Positions 1 through 10,453 are shown, numbered from the stretch's first letter. The stretch is 64,000 nt of DNA from Parietichytrium sp. I65-24A (GCA_012862575.1 BLSF01000023.1:124001-188000), one strand, 5' to 3'. A program made the numbers and translations. The notes: a model not told the origin generated them from the sequence alone.

Positions 1-1937
1 AACGACTAACACTGGTTGGCTCTAAGCCTGGTCATCTTCTCATTGTCAGTGAGGTAGGCAACACATCGCGAGACACGTCCACAGACTCCAGAGATCTCAG
101 GATCGGAAGAGAGACAGAGAGAGAGACAGAGAGAGACTGACGAGCCACCTGGAGGTAATGAGTCGGTACCAGCCCAAGTACCGGTGCTGCGCAAATTTAC
201 ATATAAAAGTTGTTGAAAATCTAATCTAATGTTAATAAAAGAGAAGAAAAAGCAAGGAAGGTAAAAATACGAATTGACTGTGATGGAAAATGATGGAAGC
301 TGCTGCGACTTGGCTACATTTAAAAGAACCGCGTTACGAGCCGGGAGATTTATTGACGGCATCGACACCGGTGAACATCAAGTTCCTAGACTACTCACGA
401 TTTGATAGTGAATGCACAGGCTGCTGCGCTGACCACTCGGACCTCCGCCGCACCTGGCAGGAAGTGAGAGACAGACGCACCTTGGCTCTCGTTTTGCAGC
501 ATTTGTGCAGGCGCGGTGATACGCTTCTTCCCTTCCTCCGAGCAGAAATCACCCACAAAGAAAGTGCAAGCGTTTGCGCTTTCCTTTTCCCTTGCCATCC
601 GACTACCCTTTGAGCTGTGCGGAGCGGCAGTCTGCTCGAGAACCCTGCTCGCACCGGCGTCTGCTCTGGCTTGGACTAATAATTCCTTTCTTTCCCTGCA
701 CATCCCCCGTCTCCACTTTCGTTTTGGCCTGAACTCTGATCTCCAAACAGGAAAAAATGAAATCCTCTTCCGTTTCAACTCGTTTCCTTGGACATCCCTT
801 CCGCCATACTCATCCTCCTCCTCCCCTCTGCACGCGTCCATTGCCTCTTTGGCTCTTGTGTTCATGAAAGTAGTTGAATCACTTGGTCCAGCGAAGAACC
901 GATTGTGCAGAACTCACGTGCAAATTCAAATGCAAATGCAAATGACTTTCTTTCCTTCTTTCTTTCTTTCTTTCTTTCTCTCTCGCGGTGTTGAGTCAAC
1001 CACCGCAAACCCCGCTTCCTTCTTCTTTCCCTGCGTTGTCTTCCTTTTCGTGTGGACCTTTGAACAGCAGGAATGCAAGATCACAGTGTGCTTGTGATAG
1101 CCGCCTCTGTAAGATCCTCTACGATCAGGTCGCGGCAACAGAGTGTGTGTGTGTGCGCTGGGAGGAGGGAGAAGGTTGGAGGAGGAGGACGCGAGAGAGG
1201 AGAGCCAGCGAACAGCTTAGAGGTTGGCTTAGCGGTGAGTACGGTTTGTGTTTGTTAGTTTCGCGATGGAAATAATAAATCTTACTTACCGAGGGGATTA
1301 ACTTAGGGAAGGCTATAGCTTGCGCTGGCAAATATCTACCAATAACACTATCACTCCGTGCCCTGCGGTTCGCAGTCGACTGTGAGATTGTGAGTTAGAT
1401 AGCTTGAATTGTGAGAAGGTGAGGAGGGGAAAGAGGAAGGAGCATCTGAAAGTGGATTGGATTTCGTGAAATCATTGATTTGAGTGGAAATTGATGTTGG
1501 GGTTCACTGTCAGGTTCACACACGTGGATTTACATGGTAGTGCTTGTAATTTTCATAGGCGCAGGCACTGGCATCATCGGAGTCCTCCGCACGAGTAACG
1601 CATGTCCATCGTTTCGGAGGAGTTATAGTCTGGGAAAGTGAAAGGTTTTTTGGGCTTCTGTAGATATTTCCTTGTCATTTGAGAGAATTTTTGGCTGCGA
1701 CACCGCCTTCTTCATCACCTATTGCTTTGCCCTTTGTCCTCCTTTCATTTTCTTTTTCATTTTCCTTCACACGCGCGAGATCACTCGCTCCTTGAGCCGA
1801 TGTAATTTACATGTTAACACTTTTCATAAATGGTCGCTACAGATTGCCTACTTAGGAATACTCGCAGTCAGTAGAGTAGAGTGGAGTAGAGTGGAGTAGT
1901 TAGAACCTACCTTTGCTGCAGCACAACGATTGATCGA

Positions 1938-1975
<38 letters not shown>

Positions 1976-2289
1976 GCCCCCACAGAAAAAACAGAGAGGG
2001 ATATTGTCGTGAGTACTGAGTACAGGCACCGTTTTCTTTGAAAATTGTTTGCTTTTAGTCTTAGCAAAGACTCTTTGAAAGAAGAGCACACTGAGCACTG
2101 CACCAAAGCACGCATTGCAAATTCAACCCTGCACCATACATTTTCTCTCCATCTCCTCACGTGCCGCAGCAGTGCAAGGAAAATAAAAAGGAGGATTTGG
2201 AGCTTCGGCAGATCCCAATTGCAAAGCCTGCACTGGCTTGGCAACAACACGAGGCGGCAAGTGGTCTGACAGTGTTGCAGCAGAAACAA
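1..2289. other. Upstream non-coding region of the BCCT gene, with microsatellites and a possible 5' UTR intron
   Basis: No convincing protein is seen on either strand; the open frames here are short and low-complexity. Simple repeats include GA-rich DNA near 105-137, TTTC units near 947-982, GT near 1143-1153 and a long CT run at about 1943-1973. A strong donor-like GTGAGT at 1235 and a CT-rich tract ending in CCCCCACAG at 1985 could delimit a 5' UTR intron of the downstream transporter gene (inference). Copies of the TGACWGTGA motif lie at 275-283 and 1504-1512, and a TACTGAGTA at 2014-2022. Confidence 0.5.
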
Positions 2290-4683
2290 ATGTTCGAGGA
2301 GAAGACAAGCATGGAGCACCGCGATGAAGACGAGACAATGGACGACCTTGAAGACAAGGGCGCAAAGCTGGCTACCTACGAGCAGGGAAACCAGCGCGAT
2401 CTGACTGCCCCGGTCGTCACGCATGAGGAGCTCTTTCCGATGCGAGAAATCAGCCTGGGACGAGCCGTCAGATTCAATCCTGTGGTGCTGGTCGTCAGTA
2501 TGGCGCTGTTGTGGGGTTTCTCCGCTTGGGTCATCGTCTCGAGCTCAGAAGCCTCTGAGCGCCTGTATGTTTGGAAAAATTGGGTTGCCACATATTTTGG
2601 CTGGACTTACATTGGTGCCGTAAACGTTTGGCTCATCTTCTTTGTCTGGGTGTACTTCAAGTACGGAAACGTCAAGCTTGGAACAGTGGACGAGGAGCCT
2701 GAGTTCTCAAACGCTGCATACTTCATGATGATTTTCTCTGCTGGAATTGGCACAGGTCTCTTCTACTATGGTGTCGGGGAGCCTTTGTACCACGCAACTG
2801 GAACCTACGGAACCAACAGATATGACGCACAGACATACATGAGCGAAGATGAGAAGGATCAGTGGGCAATTAACATCACACTCTTCCACTGGGGTTTCTT
2901 GGGTTGGGTTACTTACTCCCTTCTAGCTGTCGCGATGGGAATCATGGCATACAGACACGGCCTCCCGCTGACTTTCCGATCCACGCTGTACCCAATTCTC
3001 GGCCGCCATGCTTTCGGATGGATTGGTGACATGCTTGACGGCTGCAGTATCATTTGCATCATCTGCGGTGTGGTTTGTGATCTCGGACTTGGTGCCAGCC
3101 AGATTGTCGCTGGTCTGCAGCGCGTGAACATTCTCTCCACTGTGGAGTGCACTGACGACATCACCGAAGACTGCGTCAACACATTCTACGCTCGCACCGG
3201 GACCGTTTGGGTCATCATTGCAATTGCAGCTGTCTCAGCAGTGACTGGAGTGGACCGCGGTATCAAGATTCTCTCTCAGATTGGCTTCATTCTCGGTACG
3301 CTCATTTGGGCAGCTGTATTGCTCTCCGACCGCACCGAGTTCTTGCTCAATCTCCTCGTACAGTCTTGTGGGTTCCACGTTCAGTGGTTCTTTTCCCTTG
3401 GTTGGGCCACTGATGCTTGGGCTCGCATTCCAGATACAGTTGGTAGCGGCCGCTCCACCGACGGGCAGTCCGCTTCTGAGGACTGGATGTCATCGTGGAC
3501 GATCTTTTACTGGGGTTGGTGGATTGCGTGGGCTCCTTTTGTCGGCATGTTTCTTGCACGCATCTCCCGTGGACGTACCATCTCGAGTGTAGTCAACTTC
3601 ACCATGACGGTTCCATTCGGTTACATCATTCTCTGGTACGGTGTGTACGGCGGTGTCGGAATCCGTATGCACCGTCGTGCTGAAGAAATGGCTGCCAACA
3701 ACATCACCGCTCGTACTGACACAGTGTCCGTGTGCTACGATGTTCCTGCCGACTTTGCAGACTCACACATCAGCCCTGTGTGCTTGTACGAAGGATACGC
3801 AGATATCGCCTGGTTTGATGTCATGAGCCAGTACGGAGATATTGCCCAAGCACTGAACGTTCTCAGCGTTATCGCCATGATCATCTACTTTGTTACCAGC
3901 AGTGACTCTGGCTCCCTCGTGGTGGACTCTCTCGTGGCCAACGGCAAGTCCGACCATCTTCCATTTCAGCGTATCATTTGGGCCGCTACTCAAGGAATTC
4001 TTGCCACCGCTCTGCTCAAAGCAGATGGAACCAATGCAGTCTACACATTTCAGTATGCACTTGTCGTAGTGGGACTTCCGTACTCGTTCGTTTTCTGCCT
4101 GGTGTGTGCTTCTCTGTACAAGGTTCTCGCCCAAGACAAGATTTACGTGGAAAATGGAGTGGAGTGGCATTCCGAAGCTCTGCAGGACGTCAACACTCAC
4201 TTCGCTTACCCGATTTACGGAGGACTTCTTGACATTGTCGAGTTCGTGCTCAGCTGTGGATCTCCAAGCAAGACCCGTGGATACCAATTCCTCAGTGCTG
4301 GCAACTTGGTGGAGTTCTTCGTCTCTCTTGTCTGCCCGCCCCTCTCTTACTTTCGAATTGTCAAGCGCATTGAGCGCCCATGGTCCGAAATCATTCTCGG
4401 AACGCTTGCCTGCGCAGGAACTGCTTACAGCACCGTTGGTCTCTTGGTGGCGCGATACACTTCCAGTGACTACTCCTTTTACGGAGTCATCGCAGTGATC
4501 ATGTACTTTTGCTTTGCCCTTATGATCGCAAACTTGAGGTACACCTTCCGCCGCCTTTACAACATCTACCACGCAAACGTTGCAGAGGACTTCTTTTGCG
4601 GCCTCTTGCTTTACCCTCAGGCTCTGGCACAGATGCTTTACCACAGCAGCGTCGTGGGCTCCAGTGCCGTCAAGCAAGAGTAA
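2290..4683 (+). CDS. BCCT-family (betaine/carnitine/choline) transporter
   Basis: A polytopic membrane protein of 797 aa, probably importing glycine betaine, choline, carnitine or DMSP-like solutes by ion coupling at the plasma membrane. About 12 TM segments follow an acidic, charged N-terminal tail of some 60 residues. Diagnostic BCCT elements are visible: the glycine stretch AGIGTGLFYYGVGEPLYH near residues 151-168 (TM3-like unwound helix) and the Trp-rich signature FYWGWWIAWAPFVGMFLA followed by RISRGR near 406-430. Extracellular loops are longer and more Cys-bearing than in bacterial relatives. The start chosen is the first ATG of the open frame; the frame extends 43 codons upstream only through a GTG. 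BCCT proteins are mainly bacterial, so a eukaryotic copy suggests old lateral transfer or a marine osmolyte function; the substrate cannot be read from sequence. Single open exon. Next gene downstream is on the same strand, 330 bp away. Confidence 0.93.
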   Translation: MFEEKTSMEHRDEDETMDDLEDKGAKLATYEQGNQRDLTAPVVTHEELFPMREISLGRAVRFNPVVLVVSMALLWGFSAWVIVSSSEASERLYVWKNWVATYFGWTYIGAVNVWLIFFVWVYFKYGNVKLGTVDEEPEFSNAAYFMMIFSAGIGTGLFYYGVGEPLYHATGTYGTNRYDAQTYMSEDEKDQWAINITLFHWGFLGWVTYSLLAVAMGIMAYRHGLPLTFRSTLYPILGRHAFGWIGDMLDGCSIICIICGVVCDLGLGASQIVAGLQRVNILSTVECTDDITEDCVNTFYARTGTVWVIIAIAAVSAVTGVDRGIKILSQIGFILGTLIWAAVLLSDRTEFLLNLLVQSCGFHVQWFFSLGWATDAWARIPDTVGSGRSTDGQSASEDWMSSWTIFYWGWWIAWAPFVGMFLARISRGRTISSVVNFTMTVPFGYIILWYGVYGGVGIRMHRRAEEMAANNITARTDTVSVCYDVPADFADSHISPVCLYEGYADIAWFDVMSQYGDIAQALNVLSVIAMIIYFVTSSDSGSLVVDSLVANGKSDHLPFQRIIWAATQGILATALLKADGTNAVYTFQYALVVVGLPYSFVFCLVCASLYKVLAQDKIYVENGVEWHSEALQDVNTHFAYPIYGGLLDIVEFVLSCGSPSKTRGYQFLSAGNLVEFFVSLVCPPLSYFRIVKRIERPWSEIILGTLACAGTAYSTVGLLVARYTSSDYSFYGVIAVIMYFCFALMIANLRYTFRRLYNIYHANVAEDFFCGLLLYPQALAQMLYHSSVVGSSAVKQE

Positions 4684-5013
4684 TATATACATCTCAACCT
4701 TTTGTTTCCCGTCATTATCAACATATATCAACAGAAAAACCTTATTCTATCACTGTCATTGTCACACCTCCAATCCCTCCGACCAACGACCAACGACCAA
4801 AACAATCAAATACCCCGCTCGCACGTCTCGCATGTCTCGCATGTCTCGCACTTATCCCGAGCTTCCAACTATTCCCAACTCCAGAATTTGGACTTTCATC
4901 TCCACACCTCTCCACTTGGAAGCCATCCTTTCGCGCTGCGGGACCCAAACCTCTCTCGCGGCTGCTCTACTGGTCTACTGGTCTGCTGGTGCGCTTGCCA
5001 GTTCGCGAGCAAG
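4684..5013. other. Short intergenic spacer between two plus-strand genes
   Basis: A/T- and pyrimidine-rich DNA (330 bp) holding the 3' UTR of the transporter gene and the 5' UTR of the hydratase gene. The open frame of the latter runs through much of it without an ATG that would give a sensible N-terminus. A small direct repeat (TCTCGCATG) lies near 4827-4850. Confidence 0.5.
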
Positions 5014-5898
5014 ATGTGTCTCCGCGCCGCGACGCAGCAGCTCGCGAGCAGCAGAGCCGCGTTTCGAAAAGGTGGCGGCCATGGCGGCACTAGCAGCGCG
5101 GCGGTGGTAAGTAGAGCGCACGAGCTGCTGGGTCCGGCCAGCCCGCTGCGAGAAGCGTATTCGGCGCAGAGGCTGGTGGCCGCGCTGGACTGCGAGGACG
5201 CAGGGGAGCAGCGGCCGCGCCGCGTGGGGTTCAAGGTGGCGAACACGAACGCTACGAGCCAGGCGTTTCTGAACCTGCCGAGACCGTTCTACGGGCCGCT
5301 GCTGAGCCACAGAGTGCGGTTTGGACAGGGCCTAGAAGGCTGGCAGACGGAATTGCGGGCTGCGGAGTTTAATGTGGGTCTGTTGGAGCCCGAGATTGCG
5401 CTGGTGCTGGGGTCAGATCTCAAGCCGGGCAATGATATTGCACAAGCACTTGCCGCTGTGCGCGGCGTCCGCGGATCAATGGAAGTGATTCACTCGAGCT
5501 ATGAGGACTGGCGAACGGTCGGTGCGCCGGCTATTATCGCAGACTTGGCAGCGAATGGGGCCTTTGTGATGAGCGAAGAACAGCACTTGAGCCAAGATGA
5601 CTTAGCCGGGGACCCAGAAAAGTTCCTTGTTGGTGTTAAATGCGAGCTTTGTGTTAATGGGGAGTCCCGTTCGAAAGGCATCGCGTCCAAAGCGCTGGGC
5701 GGGCCGCTATTCGTACTCCAATGGCTACGAAATGAGCTTCACGAGATGTCAGAAGGCCGAGATTGGCTCCGTGCAGGGGACATTATTTCCACCGGGGTCA
5801 TCGTCGATCCACCGTATGAAACTGCAAAAGCCGGAGATGAAATTTCTATCACATATTCTTCGCCTCTACTGAAATCAGTTTCAGTCAAGTTTGCGTAG
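5014..5898 (+). CDS. 2-keto-4-pentenoate hydratase / MhpD-like FAH-fold protein, probably mitochondrial
   Basis: A 294-aa member of the fumarylacetoacetate hydrolase superfamily, closest in pattern to MhpD-type 2-hydroxypenta-2,4-dienoate hydratases and oxalocrotonate decarboxylases of meta-cleavage aromatic degradation. Visible family elements are GFKVANT near residue 74, LEPEIALVLGSDL (metal-site acidic pair) near 126-138, and SKALGGPLFVLQWLRNEL followed by LRAGDIISTG in the C-terminal third. The first ~30 residues are rich in Arg, Ala and Ser with no acids, like a mitochondrial leader. The ATG was chosen because it gives this leader; the frame stays open 104 codons further upstream without an ATG. 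Length is family-like (about 260 aa plus leader). No aromatic ring-cleavage partner lies nearby, so the physiological substrate is open; a decarboxylase/tautomerase of keto acids is an alternative. The 5' third is markedly GC-rich. Confidence 0.8.
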   Translation: MCLRAATQQLASSRAAFRKGGGHGGTSSAAVVSRAHELLGPASPLREAYSAQRLVAALDCEDAGEQRPRRVGFKVANTNATSQAFLNLPRPFYGPLLSHRVRFGQGLEGWQTELRAAEFNVGLLEPEIALVLGSDLKPGNDIAQALAAVRGVRGSMEVIHSSYEDWRTVGAPAIIADLAANGAFVMSEEQHLSQDDLAGDPEKFLVGVKCELCVNGESRSKGIASKALGGPLFVLQWLRNELHEMSEGRDWLRAGDIISTGVIVDPPYETAKAGDEISITYSSPLLKSVSVKFA

Positions 5899-6105
5899 AA
5901 GGAAGGGAGTAGAACGAAAAATTTGCTCAAAGCGAGTCGCCAAAACAAACGTGCGGTGTATTTTCTAGATGTAAAACTATACAGGTGCTTCACGCCTTCA
6001 GCTGTCGCGATCCAATAACGGTTCTGGAATTATGAAGACAAGCGTTTTTCCATGTTTAGCACAACGACAAGGGGATGCTTGCCCCCCTTCTCTTCTCCTG
6101 AGACT

Positions 6106-9100
6106 TCACGTGAACATGCTCTCGAGCTCGGACTCTTCCTCCTCTATTTTTTCTTCGCGTTTTGAAAATTTGATCGACTCTAAGCGCTCTTGCTCCAGCT
6201 TGCTCTCCACAAGCTGACTTGCGGTCATTTGTTCCAGCGTTGGCGTGGCTGAGCCAGACATGATAGTTGTTGCGGTTGGGTCAACCTGTTGTTTCAATCT
6301 TTCCATGATGTCGTTTCCAATACCACTGTCTGAAATCTTGCCTGCTTTGTACAACCATTTGGGAACGAAGATCCAAGCAAGTGTGGGCAAGACTGTGAGC
6401 AAAACGACAACCGATCTAAGAAACATTCGCATAGACGGGTTGTTCTCCATCATATGCTCCATTGGAAGCACTATGGAATTCACTTGCAAGAGAGACACTA
6501 TTGCGTTTGCAACGTATTTATGCTCTGAAAATGAAGCTGCAATTCCTTGTGACTGCCAGCATACGTATCCCCCTACAACGAGGAGAATCAAGTGATAGAC
6601 CTGCTGCAACGAACTAAACAAGATGCCTTCACTCTGGCAGGATCCTACGCTTACAAGCGCTTTCCCGTACTCGTCCACCTCCGTGACTTCGCGCACATAT
6701 ATGAAAGGATCCAGAAGAGTCCAGAGAGACATTAGAATAGCTTCAAAAATGCAGAGGCCTGCAATCCAGGCGACAAGCTGTTCATTTGATATCACGGCTT
6801 TGCGATGCCCGAGATGCCTAAAGGTATGTGCAACCCTGTATATTTTCAAAATTAGTGGAGCGAAAGAAAGTTGGAACCCAATTGCCGACAGCCAGGCAAA
6901 GCATAGGCATCCATACGTTGCAGCCTTTGACCCATTGCGATCGTCCACGAGTAAGCCTAAAAGCGAACCGGACATAATCAGTAGACCCACAACGATGGTG
7001 ATTAGGAATTGAATCTGAGACACCAGAACAATGGGATTTCTTCGGTTCACCAATATCCATCCCAGCGTGTATATACTGCTGAGAAAACAGCACACAATTA
7101 TGACAACAACGAACGCCCGCGCTACTGTCGGGTAGCTCAAGTCCTCCTCAGGCTCGATGGTGTCCGTGGGGCGATCAGCACTACCATAGTTGTACACAAT
7201 GGACTCGGGCAGGGTACTCTCTGTGATGTTCGGCCCGTAGGCAAGAAAATTCATTTCAAAAGAAGACGAGTTCACCCAAGCGAGATTGTACAAGGCATGT
7301 ACAACTTGATTCTTGGTCCGGCACCCGCTGCCATCGAAAGACACCGTTCCGGTCCTACCTTCAAATTGTATCCCATCAGAGCTTTGCAGATTGGCCAGAA
7401 ATTCCTTCCCAAAGGTTTCGCCGTCGAGGGGCTGGTCGCTGCTCAGAGAACAGGCACCGAGGCCAATTGCCATCACATTATCGTATAAATATCCGGCGTC
7501 GCTTTGGATGTGAGGAAGGTACGCCAGCGAACCATGAAGCGCAGTGCCGACCCTCGCAGGTACTACAAGATCGACGCACTGCTCTCGATCCCACATAGGG
7601 AAAATCCACAACGTTCCTTCTCGAAGGATACCGCCATTCGCCTGGGCACCGTCTTTCGCTCTAGTGAGGAACGAAACGAGCTCTGGCTGAGTGCAATCAA
7701 ACAGGACAACATGAATGTTGAGGCTGCTTTGCTCTGCATCTAAAACTGCAGCATAATAGCCGTCGGAACTGTTAGTCACGAGGGTTTCTTTAGGAATTAA
7801 CCCAATTTCATTTTTGCAGAGTTCTGCCATGTAGTGCGAAGAGCTGATGTGCTCAGCTTGTGAGCTGGAAAAGATGTTAAAGTACGTGTAGCCCATATTG
7901 CTCAAGAGCAAGCACATTCCCTCTGAAACTTCATGGAAGGACGGTGACGATCTAAATATACCGGGATATGCAGCGGAGTCATCGAATTCGGCTGCTCGAT
8001 TCAATACACCAATTGGCAGGGCTCCGGCGGAGAGAGTAGCTAGTGCTCGAGCAGAATTATACCCGCGAACACCTACAATTCCGTCCAGGCGCTTCACTGT
8101 GTTGCTCGACCAAATTGGGAGGATATCAGTGACAATGCTCGACACAGTCCCGTCGACGACTGTTCCAGCCAATGAAAGGAGTTTGTTACATCCCGAGCTC
8201 TTTGCGAGTGCGTTAAAGTCAACGATTGCGCTCGAAATTGCACTCGAGAGTGTCTCGCCCGCGTTCTCGGGCAACACCGCCGCAATGAAGACGTCATCTA
8301 GTGTGTCGCAACGACACGCCACGAATGGGGTAGAAACTACACATACCTCTGACTGAGAGCACTCCAAGGATGAGGCACAAAACGCGCAGCAGGAATGCCC
8401 GATTTCGCCATACTCATGTGTGCCAATGTCGCACACCTGCAAAAAGTTGGACACCTCTCCGTATCCTCCCCCGTTGGCCATAAAGCCAAGTTCCTCCTCA
8501 AGGACAAAACCCTCGGCTTGAGTGTAATATGCCACTGGCAACGTTGAGTACTTTGTAAAAGCTTCAGCGTCCGAGTTCAGAATAATATTTGAGAATCTAA
8601 TCTTGGCTGACTCAGTCGGTCTCAATCTAGACTCTTCTTGAAACTGAATGTCACCTGTGATTCCAGCATATTTTGGCTTTAGAAAGTTTTGCCAAAGTCG
8701 TCTCATGCCAGAAAAGTACCTTTCGCGAGGTGAACTCGTGGACAATGCCCGCGTGATCCACATCGACACAAATCGAATCGTATCGTGCATAAGCGCTCCT
8801 TGCGATCTTGCAAAATGAGAGTGCAAGAAGTCATACGAAGCGATCAAATCCGCAAATGGCTGATAAAGCCCGGTCGGAACGATAGCATCGTACTTTGAAA
8901 AACTACTGGAGTGGTTGTAAATATACTTGACAACCTCTTCAAACTTTGTCAAGTTGATATCATGACGCTCGACCACAATCGAGCCCTGAAGTTCAGGGTA
9001 CAGCGTTTCGTTGCGTCCAATTGCCTGAAAAACCGTTCTGTCATTGAAAATCCAACGGGAACCCTCGCCAAGAATGCCGCTTTTGCTCGCTAATGGAAAC

Positions 9101-10305
9101 AAAGCACGTGCGAGCTCATCGCCAGTACCAACTACGTAACTGACCCCGATTCCTGGGGAGCTCAGAAACGCGAAGAACGCTTGGTATACTGGGTCGCTTT
9201 CGTCAAAATCACTAGTCACGGGGAAATAGATCTGTCTCCACGCTACAGTAGAGCAGTTCAGCAACTGAGAAACAAACTGCGCATTATCAAGCGATTCTCT
9301 CTGAGGTACGAGAAGGTTTGCTTTGGTGTAGCTAAAGTGGTCTCCGATCAAATTGCAGACGGCTTCGGCAACAATATCGTCTGACACGCTCGTTCCCAAA
9401 AGAACCGGAAAGAGGTCGCCGTTAGCAAGGTCATGGCCACTCGCCCCAGAAGTTAGTACCGGTGTGTTGTATATGTACTCAATCCCATGCGTAGATATTG
9501 CAGAAGTCATGCTTCGATGGCCAACTGCTGCCCAATCGTAATGAGTCAAGAGGTCGTACAAGTGATCCGCAGAAGCAGAGGCCCCGCGGTCATTGACTGC
9601 ATCCCGGATGTAAACTTTAAATTCTTTGGGTGCATTAGCATCCTGAAGGTGCATTTCAAGACCGGCAAAGCCGAGTAGAAGGGCCGCCTGCAGATCATCA
9701 ACCTCTGAAGTAGAGTCCGACAGCGTGGAGATGACAACAAATCCAGCCTGAACGACCTCGCAATAAGCGTCGTCCCCGTCGACAACACACGCCTCATCTG
9801 TTCTGCAATAGGTGTCAAAATAATTGTAGCAACAGGAGTGAGACGCATCGCCTGGCAAGTAGCGTCCCGAGGCGCATCCACAGGCGCAGGAGCCCTTGTA
9901 ATAATAGCAAGTCTTGCAAGAATCGGCATCGTTCCAATTGCTTCCCAGCGTTTTAGTGCATAGACTCGTTGCGTTGCAGCACGAAGGAGCGAGGGCGTTT
10001 AACACATTGTCGTCATCAATGTAACACATCTCACCTTCTGTTCCAATTGACTTTTCGCTGAATGCGCTTCTTGTTTCAGCTGCGGGATCGTCAGCCGCAC
10101 CATCGATCGAGAGCCGCGACTCCCATCCTTGCAAGATCGAGTCACGGCGATTGCGCAGAACGTTTAAAGTCCGGCTGCTTTGTGTGTTTCTGTGCTCCAG
10201 GTCGGGCGAGAAAAGTGCATTGCATTCGTCTGCTTGAACTGACGTCGCGAATGCAAAGCAAAGCAGCAGTTGCGCCAAGACGCACGACGCCATCTCCAAC
10301 CTCAT
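6106..10305 (-). CDS. Class C G-protein coupled receptor with two tandem Venus-flytrap domains
   Basis: A 1,399-aa receptor-like membrane protein. An N-terminal signal peptide (cleavage expected after TSVQA, before DECNALF) leads into a Cys-rich segment (about residues 94-183) and a first periplasmic-binding-protein-like (ANF receptor/VFT) module (about 188-600). A second short Cys-rich linker (624-667) and a second VFT module (about 670-1023) follow. The seven-TM class C core is at about 1061-1320, including RNPIVLVSQIQFL and the C-terminal helix ending near FVPKWLYK. An 80-residue cytosolic tail closes with an acidic, Glu-rich end. The start is the ATG at 10305, or the one at 10293 that begins the signal peptide directly. 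Class C receptors normally have one VFT, so the tandem arrangement is unusual. The ligand is unknown; amino acids or related metabolites are typical for the family. It is transcribed away from the other class C receptor at 13454, sharing a 3.1-kb intergenic region. Confidence 0.88.
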   Translation of the reverse strand: MRLEMASCVLAQLLLCFAFATSVQADECNALFSPDLEHRNTQSSRTLNVLRNRRDSILQGWESRLSIDGAADDPAAETRSAFSEKSIGTEGEMCYIDDDNVLNALAPSCCNATSLCTKTLGSNWNDADSCKTCYYYKGSCACGCASGRYLPGDASHSCCYNYFDTYCRTDEACVVDGDDAYCEVVQAGFVVISTLSDSTSEVDDLQAALLLGFAGLEMHLQDANAPKEFKVYIRDAVNDRGASASADHLYDLLTHYDWAAVGHRSMTSAISTHGIEYIYNTPVLTSGASGHDLANGDLFPVLLGTSVSDDIVAEAVCNLIGDHFSYTKANLLVPQRESLDNAQFVSQLLNCSTVAWRQIYFPVTSDFDESDPVYQAFFAFLSSPGIGVSYVVGTGDELARALFPLASKSGILGEGSRWIFNDRTVFQAIGRNETLYPELQGSIVVERHDINLTKFEEVVKYIYNHSSSFSKYDAIVPTGLYQPFADLIASYDFLHSHFARSQGALMHDTIRFVSMWITRALSTSSPRERYFSGMRRLWQNFLKPKYAGITGDIQFQEESRLRPTESAKIRFSNIILNSDAEAFTKYSTLPVAYYTQAEGFVLEEELGFMANGGGYGEVSNFLQVCDIGTHEYGEIGHSCCAFCASSLECSQSEVCVVSTPFVACRCDTLDDVFIAAVLPENAGETLSSAISSAIVDFNALAKSSGCNKLLSLAGTVVDGTVSSIVTDILPIWSSNTVKRLDGIVGVRGYNSARALATLSAGALPIGVLNRAAEFDDSAAYPGIFRSSPSFHEVSEGMCLLLSNMGYTYFNIFSSSQAEHISSSHYMAELCKNEIGLIPKETLVTNSSDGYYAAVLDAEQSSLNIHVVLFDCTQPELVSFLTRAKDGAQANGGILREGTLWIFPMWDREQCVDLVVPARVGTALHGSLAYLPHIQSDAGYLYDNVMAIGLGACSLSSDQPLDGETFGKEFLANLQSSDGIQFEGRTGTVSFDGSGCRTKNQVVHALYNLAWVNSSSFEMNFLAYGPNITESTLPESIVYNYGSADRPTDTIEPEEDLSYPTVARAFVVVIIVCCFLSSIYTLGWILVNRRNPIVLVSQIQFLITIVVGLLIMSGSLLGLLVDDRNGSKAATYGCLCFAWLSAIGFQLSFAPLILKIYRVAHTFRHLGHRKAVISNEQLVAWIAGLCIFEAILMSLWTLLDPFIYVREVTEVDEYGKALVSVGSCQSEGILFSSLQQVYHLILLVVGGYVCWQSQGIAASFSEHKYVANAIVSLLQVNSIVLPMEHMMENNPSMRMFLRSVVVLLTVLPTLAWIFVPKWLYKAGKISDSGIGNDIMERLKQQVDPTATTIMSGSATPTLEQMTASQLVESKLEQERLESIKFSKREEKIEEEESELESMFT

Positions 10306-10444
10306 GCCACCATCCGCTGCAAGTTGACCGAGGTCTGTCCGCGTGTTTGACTGCCTGCGTGTCGCTGCGCCACTCTCACTTTGTGCCGCAGCGCTGTTGC
10401 TGGTGCTGCAAAGAGTGTGAGTACCGGTAGAGATATTACTTGAT

Positions 10445-10453
10445 TCACAGTCA
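10445..10453. promoter_or_regulatory. TGACWGTGA motif 140 bp upstream of the tandem-VFT receptor
   Basis: An exact copy (TCACAGTCA on the plus strand) lies 140 bp before the minus-strand start codon at 10305. It is one of about 20 exact copies in the window, all in non-coding DNA. Function as a promoter element is inferred from recurrence and position only. Confidence 0.35.

Noticed and set aside
395-1097. Overlapping frames on both strands near the left edge
   Set aside because: Low complexity, several start only at non-ATG codons, and no domain or TM/signal pattern is convincing.
3763-4731. Long minus-strand frame (322 codons) antisense to the BCCT gene
   Set aside because: It mirrors the codon pattern of the transporter, has no family features, and the sense strand is unmistakably coding.
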